From the NCBI RefSeq assembly GCF_000738775.1, contig NZ_JPOC01000019.1:1-44645 (forward strand): a stretch of DNA of 44,645 bases. The letters are read 5' to 3'. The DNA is from Prescottella defluvii (GTDB lineage Bacteria; Actinomycetota; Actinomycetes; Mycobacteriales; Mycobacteriaceae). Position 1 is the stretch's first letter, and each line of letters begins with the position of its first letter. The position numbers were made by a program, and so were the translations under genes. Of the stretch, positions 25,234 through 32,356 are shown one piece after another. Below the pieces are notes generated by a model, which did no database searches, was not told where the DNA came from, and saw only the letters and a program-made list of their open reading frames with translations.

Positions 25234-26091
25234 GTGGCACACGGGATGAAAACGATCGACGCCAACGGCGTCACACTCGGGGTGGAGCACTTCGGGGACG
25301 CGACAGCGCCGCTGATCCTCCTCGTGGGCGGAACCACCATGCTCTCGTGGCCCGACGCCCTGTGCGCCGCTCTCGCCCGCGGCGGGCACCACGTCGTGCG
25401 GTACGACCTGCGCGATTGCGGTGCGTCGACAACCGTCGATCCCCGGTCGCCGGCCTATACGTTGCGCGATCTGGCGTCGGACGCCGCGGCGCTCGCCCAC
25501 GAACTCGACTCGAGGCCGGCGCACCTGGCGGGTATCGGTGTCGGCGGAATGGTCGCCCAGGTCGCGGCGCTCGATCATGCGGACGCTTTCGGCGCACTCA
25601 CGCTCGTCGGAACGCGGCCTGTCGCTCCAGGGCCGGTCGACGACGATCTGCCCGACCACGACGAGGCGACAATGGGCAGGCTGTTCTCACGCCCGATGCC
25701 GGACTGGTCCGACCGCGCCGGCGTGGCGGAGTTCGTCGCCGTCGGCGCCGACATCCTCGGTGACGACCCCGCCGCCGCGCGCATGACCGCCGAACGCATC
25801 TGGGACCGCGCGCAGAGCACCGAGCCTGCGGCCCAGATGGCGAACCATCTGAGAATGGTGTTCTCCAAGCTCGACTGCGGACCGCGCTGGCGCGAACGTC
25901 TGCCCGAGCTCACGATCCCTGCACTGGTGGTGCACGGCAGGCACGACCCATTCTTTCCCGTCGGCAACGGCGAGGCGTGCGCACAGGAGATCCCCGGGGC
26001 CCGGCTACTCGTGATCGAAAATGCAGCGACCGCGATTCCCGCGGCGGCTACCGATGAGGTGACGGCGGCGATGCTCGCGCTCAGGCGGTGA
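25234..26091 (+). CDS. Alpha/beta-hydrolase-fold protein lacking the catalytic Ser and His
   Basis: A 285-residue protein with the order of an RdmC/aclacinomycin-methylesterase-like hydrolase: VGGTTMLSWP oxyanion loop (31-40), RYDLRDCGAS (57-65), elbow region (100-105) and GRHDPFFP (235-242). The elbow reads GIGVGG, so Gly102 replaces the nucleophile Ser. The usual GxGH reads NAAT, so Thr266 replaces the His; only Asp238 of the triad remains. It starts at GTG with GGGGAG upstream. It ends 7 bases from the convergent DUF808 gene. Probably a non-hydrolytic family member (binding, signalling or cofactor-independent chemistry) or an enzyme with relocated residues. Confidence 0.85.
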   Translation: MAHGMKTIDANGVTLGVEHFGDATAPLILLVGGTTMLSWPDALCAALARGGHHVVRYDLRDCGASTTVDPRSPAYTLRDLASDAAALAHELDSRPAHLAGIGVGGMVAQVAALDHADAFGALTLVGTRPVAPGPVDDDLPDHDEATMGRLFSRPMPDWSDRAGVAEFVAVGADILGDDPAAARMTAERIWDRAQSTEPAAQMANHLRMVFSKLDCGPRWRERLPELTIPALVVHGRHDPFFPVGNGEACAQEIPGARLLVIENAATAIPAAATDEVTAAMLALRR

Positions 26092-26098
26092 TCCCGCG

Positions 26099-27055
26099 TC
26101 AGTGCGCCGCCTTCTCCTTCTTCTTCCGCTTCGGGATCAGGTGCACGATCAGGACGACGATCGCACCGATGATCAGTCCGACGACCGCCGATGCCACGGT
26201 TCCCGCGGTCCAGGACAGGACGCCGCCGAAGCCACCGTGCACGAGTTCACCGAACCAGTGTTCGAGGTCGTGGAGACGGTCTGCCGGCCAGTGGAATCCG
26301 GCTTCGCCGACGTTGACGATCAGGATGTGGCCGCCGACCCACAGCATCGCGGCGATTCCGACGACGGTGAGGACCGCCATCACCTTCGGCATCGCGGCCA
26401 CGAGGCCGCGGCCGATCCGCTGGCTGACGGTCGACTTGCGCTGCGCGAGTGCGAGACCGACGTCGTCCATCTTCACGATCAGGGCGACGACGCCGTAGAC
26501 AAGGATGGTGATGAGGATCGCGACGACGATGAGCACCGCCAGCCGGGTGAGGAACGGTTCGTCCTCGACCGACGACAGGGAGATCACCATGATCTCGGCG
26601 GACAGGATCAGGTCGGTGCGGATGGCGCCGCTGACCATCGCCTTCTCACGCTCGGGCCCGTCCTGCGCCGCGGCCGTGTCCTCGTCCTCGTGGTGACCGC
26701 CGGTGAGCGCCTCGTAGACCTTCTCGGCGCCCTCGTAGCAGAGGAACAGGCCGCCGGCGATCAGCAGGTAGGGCAGGGCCTGCGGCAGGAACTGGCTGAG
26801 AATCATCGCGACCGGCAGGATGATCAGGAGCTTGTTGCGGATCGATCCGATCGCGATCTTGCGGATGATCGGCAACTCCCGCTTCGGGGAGAACCCGTGC
26901 ACGTAGCGGGGTGTGACGGCGGTGTCGTCGACGACCACGCCCGCCGCCTTGATGCTGGCCTTGCCGGCCGCGGCGCCGATGTCGTCGATGGATGCCGCGG
27001 CCGCTTTCGCGATCGCTGCGACGTCGTCCAACAGGGCGACAAGACCACCAGCCAC
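26099..27055 (-). CDS. DUF808 / YedI-like integral membrane protein
   Basis: A 318-residue protein. The N-terminus AGGLVALLDDVAAIAKAAAAS is the conserved DUF808 opening, followed by DDTAVTPRYV and SPKRELPII. About six hydrophobic helices lie between residue 75 and the end, one run ending in the basic tail KRKKKEKAAH. GGGAGGT precedes the GTG start. The family occurs widely in bacteria and has no established function. It lies 100 bases downstream of the radical SAM operon in the same direction, with an imperfect TGTCGAC/GTCGACA dyad (27090-27115) in between, so it may be its own unit. Confidence 0.88.
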   Translation of the reverse strand: MAGGLVALLDDVAAIAKAAAASIDDIGAAAGKASIKAAGVVVDDTAVTPRYVHGFSPKRELPIIRKIAIGSIRNKLLIILPVAMILSQFLPQALPYLLIAGGLFLCYEGAEKVYEALTGGHHEDEDTAAAQDGPEREKAMVSGAIRTDLILSAEIMVISLSSVEDEPFLTRLAVLIVVAILITILVYGVVALIVKMDDVGLALAQRKSTVSQRIGRGLVAAMPKVMAVLTVVGIAAMLWVGGHILIVNVGEAGFHWPADRLHDLEHWFGELVHGGFGGVLSWTAGTVASAVVGLIIGAIVVLIVHLIPKRKKKEKAAH

Positions 27056-27155
27056 GGGAACCTCCCAGTTCGGATGTGCAGATCCGGTCTGTCGACACGC
27101 ACTCGCGGGTCGACACAGAACGGTACCGAACCCGCGGTCACCGGCGCGGCACCGA

Positions 27156-28013
27156 TCAGGTCATCGGCAGCCAGACCGGCTCCGCCGGGATTCGCTCCAG
27201 CACCCCACCGGCGAAGACGTCGTACAGCGGGAGCTGCTCGGTGTGCACGTACCCGATGTGGCAGTCGCACACGTCCAGCGGGCAGGGCCGTGGTCGCAGC
27301 GCGTCGCGGAAGGAGCCGTCGTACAGGTTGCCCAGTTCCTCGGGGACGAAATGACAGCGCCGGACCGTGCCGTCGCCGTCGACGGACACCACGGTGTCAC
27401 CGGTGCGGCACGCCCGCCCCCGCGTCCGGTGCGGATGCCGGCTGTACTCGAACAGCGGGTCGAGCGTCGTCCACTCGGCTGCATCGGCGTCGGTGTACTG
27501 GTGCCCCTCGGCGGCGTTGACCCACAGATACACCGGATCGGGCAGCTCGGCGCGCAACCGGCGAGCTGCGACGAGATGCTCGGGCAGTCCCACGACGCCG
27601 ACGCTGAAGCGCACACCGAGCGCGGTCAGTTCGGCGGTCTTGGTGAGGAACCGATCGTGCGGGGTCTCGCCGGGGTGGTACGTGCACCACAACGCGACGG
27701 TGTCGCGCTCGGCGTCGGCGAGCCACCCGGTGCGGCAGCTGAGGTTGGTCTGGATCGCCACCCGTCGCACGTGCGGTAGCCGGGACAACTCCACCAGGGC
27801 CCGCCGGTACCAGGAGCGGACCAGGCCCTCCCCCCACGGTGTGAACAGGATCGACAGTTCCTCGTCCTGGCCCGCCACCCACGCGCAGAAGCGTTCCAGC
27901 GCGGCGCGGTCGGCGCGCAACTGTTCCGGGGTGTCCCGACGTTTCGCGAACGGGCAGTACGGGCAGTCGTAGTCGCACGACGCCAGCGGTCCGCGGTACA
28001 GGATGGTCAGCAC
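27156..28013 (-). CDS. Radical SAM protein, STM4011 family
   Basis: A 285-residue radical SAM enzyme. The [4Fe-4S] motif is CDYDCPYC (Cys13, Cys17, Cys20). A C-terminal cluster of Cys202, Cys220, Cys244, Cys249 and Cys251 (ACRTGD; RRCHFVPEELGNLYDG; CPLDVCDC) resembles a SPASM/Twitch auxiliary-cluster domain, as in enzymes that modify peptides or proteins. It starts at GTG 2 bases after the STM4012-type gene stop, with GAGGG upstream. It is the last gene of the five-gene operon. Family function is unknown; the SPASM-like tail points to a macromolecular substrate (inferred). Confidence 0.9.
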   Translation of the reverse strand: MLTILYRGPLASCDYDCPYCPFAKRRDTPEQLRADRAALERFCAWVAGQDEELSILFTPWGEGLVRSWYRRALVELSRLPHVRRVAIQTNLSCRTGWLADAERDTVALWCTYHPGETPHDRFLTKTAELTALGVRFSVGVVGLPEHLVAARRLRAELPDPVYLWVNAAEGHQYTDADAAEWTTLDPLFEYSRHPHRTRGRACRTGDTVVSVDGDGTVRRCHFVPEELGNLYDGSFRDALRPRPCPLDVCDCHIGYVHTEQLPLYDVFAGGVLERIPAEPVWLPMT

Positions 28014-28015
28014 CG

Positions 28016-29380
28016 TCAACGGCCCTCGTACTCGGCCATCGCGGCGCGCACCTGCGGCGAGAACAGATCCGGTCCCAGCGCGTCGGAGTAGGCCAGGCCC
28101 GATTCGGTCAGCCGCAGCCGGCCACCGTCGGCGACGAGCCACCCGCGCCCGGACCACCGGTCCAGCTCGGTACCGAAGTGCTCGTGCGGGTCGGCGCCGA
28201 ATCGGGACCGATAGTCCGCCAGCGGCATTCCCTCGGCCTGCAGCACGGACTGCAGCAGGTGCCGGCGTCGGGACTCGTCCTCGGTCATCGCGTGTCCCAC
28301 GACGGCGCGGCGGAAGTCGTCGACGGTGCCCGCGACGTAGTCGTCGATGATGGCGCGCACCTCCCGCGCGTCGACCGCGTAGTCGAAGGAGTAGTGCAGG
28401 GAACGGGTGTACGACCTTGCGCCGCAACCGAGTCCGATCATGCCGTCGGTCTGGCACGCGTAGTCGTTCGGACCGTGATCGGGTGCGTCGGCGCGCCGGA
28501 ACATCCGCATCGACTCCTGCACGTAGCCCGCCGCGATCAGGTGGTCGCGTCCGCGGCGATAGAGGTCGAGCCGGAGCGCGTCCCAGTCCGGGTCCGGCCC
28601 GCCGCCGCGTCGGGCCAGGCCCGTCAGCGGCCGCACGTACAGCGGGTACAGGTACAGCTCCTCCGGCCGCCAGGCCAGCGCGGCGTCGAGGGAGGCGGCC
28701 CAGGACTGCGGTGTCTGGCCGTCGATTCCGTAGATCAGATCGATGTTGAGGACGTCGATCGCGGCGTCCCGGACGCGCTGCAGGGCGGCCTCGACGTCTG
28801 CGCGACGCTGCGGCCGGACCGCGGCCCGGGCCTCGGTGTCGTCGAAGCTCTGCACACCGAGACTGAGCCGGGTGATTCCGCGTTCGGCGAGGACCGCGAG
28901 CCGGTCGGCGGTGGCCGTCGCCGGCGACGCCTCCACCGACAGCGGGATCGCCCGCAGGTCGGCGCCCATGCCCTCGGCGATGTCGCACAGCCGGTCCAGT
29001 TCCGACGCGGTCAGGTAGGTGGGGGTCCCGCCGCCGAAGGCCGCCGTCGCGAACTCCGCCGACGGGGCCAGCGCCTCCCGCACCGCCTCGGACTGCCGCT
29101 CGAGGGCGTCGAGGTAGCGGGTGGTGAGCTCGTCCGGCGCGCCGACCCGGGTGAACAGATTGCAGAAGCCGCAACGCACCTCGCAGAACGGCACGTGGAG
29201 ATACAGCGACAGCGCGTCCTGGGGTTCGTCCGCCCACAGTTCGGTCAGCGCCGGGCGCGGGTCCAGCGTCCGGTACGCGGTCTTGTGCGGATACGCGTAC
29301 ACATAGTTCTGGTACGGCGCAACGTAATCCGCGGTGACGGTATCCGGCGGCACCGGCAGGGGCAGGTCGACGGTGGTCAT
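28016..29380 (-). CDS. Radical SAM protein, STM4012 family (HemW-like)
   Basis: A 454-residue radical SAM enzyme. The Fe-S motif is CEVRCGFC (Cys66, Cys70, Cys73) in LYLHVPFC, as in HemN/HemW. FGGGTPTYL and SLGVQSFDD are also HemW-like; LIYGIDGQTP is the matching third motif. The C-terminal winged-helix-like domain contains SDALGPDLFSP. It is not a second HemW by context. The ATG at 29380 overlaps the TGA of the hydrolase gene (ATGA). HemW-like proteins may be methyltransferases, heme carriers or oxygen-independent decarboxylases, so the reaction is open. Confidence 0.9.
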   Translation of the reverse strand: MTTVDLPLPVPPDTVTADYVAPYQNYVYAYPHKTAYRTLDPRPALTELWADEPQDALSLYLHVPFCEVRCGFCNLFTRVGAPDELTTRYLDALERQSEAVREALAPSAEFATAAFGGGTPTYLTASELDRLCDIAEGMGADLRAIPLSVEASPATATADRLAVLAERGITRLSLGVQSFDDTEARAAVRPQRRADVEAALQRVRDAAIDVLNIDLIYGIDGQTPQSWAASLDAALAWRPEELYLYPLYVRPLTGLARRGGGPDPDWDALRLDLYRRGRDHLIAAGYVQESMRMFRRADAPDHGPNDYACQTDGMIGLGCGARSYTRSLHYSFDYAVDAREVRAIIDDYVAGTVDDFRRAVVGHAMTEDESRRRHLLQSVLQAEGMPLADYRSRFGADPHEHFGTELDRWSGRGWLVADGGRLRLTESGLAYSDALGPDLFSPQVRAAMAEYEGR

Positions 29381-30201
29381 CTCGGTCCCTCGAGGAAGAA
29401 GTGGGCGTACGGCACCGTCCACACCAGGGGGTGGCCCAGCCGGTGGCCGGTGTAGCCGTCCTCGCCGTAGGTGGTGCCGTGGTCGGAACAGACGATCGCG
29501 AAACACCGTCGCCGGCTCGACACGGCGTCGAACAGACGTCCGATGTGCCGGTCCACGTACTCCAGCGCCGCTGCGTGCGTCGCCCGGGTGTCGCCGTCGT
29601 CCGCGGTGGCACCGGCGGTGAAGAACCAGTTCGGTTGGTGCAGTGCGGAAACGTTGACGAACAGGAACAGTCGCCGGTCGGAGGGAAGCCGGTCCACCAC
29701 CCCGGCCGCCACGTCCACCTGCGCCTCGAACGAGGTCGGCGACGTCACCCCCAGTTCGGGTGACCAGTGCGCCTCGTCGAACATCCCGGGCAGCACCGAT
29801 CCCAGCGCGCCCTGGCGGTTGAAGAAGCCGACGCCGCCGATGCATGCCGTGTGATAACCGGCGGAGGCGAGGCCCGCAACGAGATTGGACTCCGCGAACA
29901 CGAAAGTTCCGTCCGCGGTGGACTCGCTCCCGGCGAAGTCGGCCGCGAACAGCCGCGGGTGCGGTCCCTGCCCGACCGGGGTGGGCAGGAATCCCGCGAA
30001 CATCGCCTGGTGCGACGCGTACGTGAAGCTGCCGGGAGCATGGCGCTGCTCCCACTGCCCGCCGGGCAGGTGCTTCGCGAGGTTCGGGATCCGCCCGGCG
30101 GCCGCGAGCTCGCATGCCACGTCGTAGCGCAGGGTGTCGAGTGTGATCAGCAGGATGTCGTCGGATCCGACGACGGTGGTCATGTCAGGCTGCTGCAGCA
30201 T
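29377..30201 (-). CDS. Sulfatase/alkaline-phosphatase-fold hydrolase, STM4013/SEN3800 family
   Basis: A 274-residue protein with the metal-dependent sulfatase/phosphatase layout: ILLITLDTLRYDVA near the N-terminus supplies the first metal Asp (Asp22), and SDHGTTYGEDGYTGH near residue 240 supplies the Asp-His pair. No CxPxR formylglycine motif is present, so it is more likely a phosphoesterase-type member than a classic sulfatase. It is shorter than most of the superfamily. The ATG at 30201 follows AAGGA and overlaps the ATP-grasp gene by 17 bases; ATG 30183 is an alternative. It lacks a signal peptide, so it acts in the cytoplasm. Confidence 0.85.
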   Translation of the reverse strand: MLQQPDMTTVVGSDDILLITLDTLRYDVACELAAAGRIPNLAKHLPGGQWEQRHAPGSFTYASHQAMFAGFLPTPVGQGPHPRLFAADFAGSESTADGTFVFAESNLVAGLASAGYHTACIGGVGFFNRQGALGSVLPGMFDEAHWSPELGVTSPTSFEAQVDVAAGVVDRLPSDRRLFLFVNVSALHQPNWFFTAGATADDGDTRATHAAALEYVDRHIGRLFDAVSSRRRCFAIVCSDHGTTYGEDGYTGHRLGHPLVWTVPYAHFFLEGPR

Positions 30202-31279
30202 CTGCCCATCCTTCGATCGCGGCCAGTTGCGCCGCGTAGGTGTCGAGATCGTCGGCGCGGCCCGGGAGCCCGTTCAGGCCCGGGAGCAGATCGCCGAAGG
30301 CGTTCACCTCGCCGACGGCCGCACCGCGCCAGTCCGCGGCGGGCAGCAGGTCCACCCCGACACACAGGGTGCGGGGGAAGCAGGCGGCGGCCCGTTCCGC
30401 GACGGCCAGCGCGTTCTCCCAGCCGTACCCCGCGGAATCGAATGCGGCCCGCGCGGTGTCCAGGTCGCCGCGCTGCCCGCCGAGGTGCAGGTTGGTCATG
30501 GGATGAGTGCTGGTGCGCAGCACCGCGTGGGTCGCCCGCCCGGCGACCACCACGATCCGCAGATCGACGGCGCGGCCGCCAATCGACGGCTTCGGCAACC
30601 AGGCCTCGATGTGCAGGCGTTCCCCGGCCAGCGCGTCGATCAGGGCTCCCACCTCCGCGTCGCCGGTTCGTCGGCGCACCCGCAGTGAGTTGTAGATCCC
30701 GTCCGCGGCGATCTCCACGCTGCTGCGGGCCTGGACCCGGCCACCGGAGGCGGTCTCGACCGCGACCACCCCGGCCGCGGACGATCCGTGTGCGGGCTTG
30801 ACGAAGAACCGCCGCAGCCCGGCCGCTTCGGCCAGATCGCGCACCTCCGACCAGTTCCGCGGCACCGGCGCATCGTTGCCCGAGGTTGGCGACATCGGCA
30901 CCGGCACACCACTGTTCGCGAGGACCGCGTGGCATCGGCGCTTGTCGAACAACACCGCCAGATCGGCCGGGTCCGTCAGTCGACGGCCGCCGTGCAGCGT
31001 GCCGACCGCGGTGAGCAGCGACGCGTACCCGCGCGGGCCGTCGGCGATCCGGGTCGGATCGCCGGGGCCGCGCAGCATCGCGTCCACGGCGGGGTTCTCG
31101 CCGGGCGAGTCGAGGCGCACCCACTCGTCGGCGTCGAAGCGCGCTCCACGCGCGGTGAGCACCTCGCTCCAGGACACCACCCGCGGGGTGGGCAGGCCGG
31201 AGCGGGCCGCGGCGTCCAACAGCATTGTCACGCGGCGGTTCTCCGGATTGCCCACGACCGCCAGTCGGGGACGGATCAT
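30185..31279 (-). CDS. ATP-grasp-like protein, STM4014 family
   Basis: A 364-residue protein. The order fits ATP-grasp: a pre-ATP-grasp domain (about 1-110), FVKPAHGSSAAGV (about 159-171) as the ATP-binding Lys and glycine-rich loop, then LRIVVVAG, and near the C-terminus VGVDLL and VGEVNAFGDLLPG (about 318-345), the acidic/Asn metal-binding end. The family ligates a carboxylate to an amine or thiol through an acyl phosphate. The ATG overlaps the LRR gene's TGA by 4 bases. With two radical SAM enzymes and an LRR protein next door, it could ligate an amino acid or peptide to a protein (inferred). Confidence 0.85.
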   Translation of the reverse strand: MIRPRLAVVGNPENRRVTMLLDAAARSGLPTPRVVSWSEVLTARGARFDADEWVRLDSPGENPAVDAMLRGPGDPTRIADGPRGYASLLTAVGTLHGGRRLTDPADLAVLFDKRRCHAVLANSGVPVPMSPTSGNDAPVPRNWSEVRDLAEAAGLRRFFVKPAHGSSAAGVVAVETASGGRVQARSSVEIAADGIYNSLRVRRRTGDAEVGALIDALAGERLHIEAWLPKPSIGGRAVDLRIVVVAGRATHAVLRTSTHPMTNLHLGGQRGDLDTARAAFDSAGYGWENALAVAERAAACFPRTLCVGVDLLPAADWRGAAVGEVNAFGDLLPGLNGLPGRADDLDTYAAQLAAIEGWADAAAA

Positions 31280-32232
31280 TCGCTGACAGCGACCGACCGG
31301 TAGATCGTCCCGTCGTACTCGTCCTCGTCGGCGTCCTCACCGTCGAGATTCAGTTGCACGCCGGACGGCTCGAGTGCCGTCCGCAGGCGCTCCCGCATGC
31401 CGTCGCTGAGGTAGTTGTGGTGCAGGTCCAGCGACTCCAGGTGGGTGAGCGACTGCCCCGCGAGCAGCGCCTCGGCACCGGTGTCGAGCAGGACGCCCTT
31501 CGACAGGTCCAGGACACGCAGCTGCGGGACGACCGCTGCGGCCGCGACGGCGGCTGCGATCTCGTCCTGGTACTCGCTGTTCGAGAGCGCGAGGCGCGTC
31601 AACCGCGGGAGCGTCTTCCCGGAGAGGATCGGCGCGAGATCCTCCACCGTCGAATCGGCGCCGTAGTTCTCGTCGCCCAGCCACAGCTCGAGGTCGGTCA
31701 GGGCCGGCAGATCCGACGCGGCCACGGCCCGGACCACGTCGACGGACAGGCCGCCCGTCTCGATCACCAGGTGGCGCAGGTTCTCGTGCCGGACCGGGGT
31801 CAGAGTCAGGCCGGTGCCACCGCGCACCCCCAGGCGCTCGAGTCGCGGAAACGCGGTCAGCAGCGGAGTGATGTTCGACTGGGTGATCCACGAGATCTCG
31901 CAGTCCTCGAAGGTCATGTCCCCGAGGAACAGGGCCCGCAATGCGGGCAGTTCACCGGCCGCCGCGACGAGCGCCGCCACCACGTCGGCGGAACTCTCCT
32001 CGTACGGGTCGGACCAGCCGCCGACGACGATCGCCTGCACGCTCGACGGATCGACCGAGGCGAGGAACTTGGCCAACGCCTCCGGCCACTCCATCGGCGC
32101 CTCGTACGTGGGAACGGTGATCCGCCAGGCGACCGGACCCTGCCCGGGCACCGCGGGGGCCGCGTCGGTATCGATGGGGAACTCCACAACCGGGAGGCCG
32201 TGGAACTCCTTCTGCAGATCATTGATGGTCAC
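31276..32232 (-). CDS. Leucine-rich-repeat protein, STM4015 family
   Basis: A 318-residue protein, first gene of the operon. After a variable N-terminus with WRITVPTYEAPMEWPEAL, residues about 95-300 hold irregular LRR units (LPALRALFLGD; FPRLERLGVRGG; LPALTDLELWLGD; LPRLTRLALSN; VPQLRVLDLSKG; LTHLESLDLHHN). The C-terminal tail is acidic (DGEDADEDEYDGT) and ends in YRSVAVSE. No signal peptide or anchor is seen, so it is cytoplasmic. It starts at GTG with AGGAG upstream. LRRs bind proteins; it may be the scaffold, the specificity factor, or the modified substrate with its tail as target. These are inferences; the family is uncharacterised. Confidence 0.88.
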   Translation of the reverse strand: MTINDLQKEFHGLPVVEFPIDTDAAPAVPGQGPVAWRITVPTYEAPMEWPEALAKFLASVDPSSVQAIVVGGWSDPYEESSADVVAALVAAAGELPALRALFLGDMTFEDCEISWITQSNITPLLTAFPRLERLGVRGGTGLTLTPVRHENLRHLVIETGGLSVDVVRAVAASDLPALTDLELWLGDENYGADSTVEDLAPILSGKTLPRLTRLALSNSEYQDEIAAAVAAAAVVPQLRVLDLSKGVLLDTGAEALLAGQSLTHLESLDLHHNYLSDGMRERLRTALEPSGVQLNLDGEDADEDEYDGTIYRSVAVSE

Positions 32233-32315
32233 CGTGGCACTCCTGCTGTCGGGTGGACTCGATGGGCATTATGCCCGGGTTCGGCGGTTGGTCCGGCTGA
32301 GGTTATCTCCCCGGT

Positions 32316-32333
32316 CCGACACGACCGTGTCGG
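32316..32333. promoter_or_regulatory. Palindrome in the gap between the STM4015-type operon and the DNA polymerase gene
   Basis: CCGACAC (32316-32322) and GTGTCGG (32327-32333) form a perfect 7-base inverted repeat with a 4-base spacer, in the 124-base divergent gap. It could be an operator for either side. CACACT 10 bases before the polymerase GTG could be its -10 element for a leaderless start. Confidence 0.4.
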
Positions 32334-32356
32334 TGCCGTCCCGCACACTGGTCTGC

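Noticed and set aside
28016-29380. Housekeeping HemW or oxygen-independent coproporphyrinogen oxidase
   Set aside because: Shares motifs, but the coupled STM401x-type operon context points to the separate STM4012 family.
29377-30201. Classic sulfatase
   Set aside because: The CxPxR/CxAxR formylglycine motif is absent and no anaerobic or FGE-type maturase relation can be shown; only the fold-level metal motifs are present.
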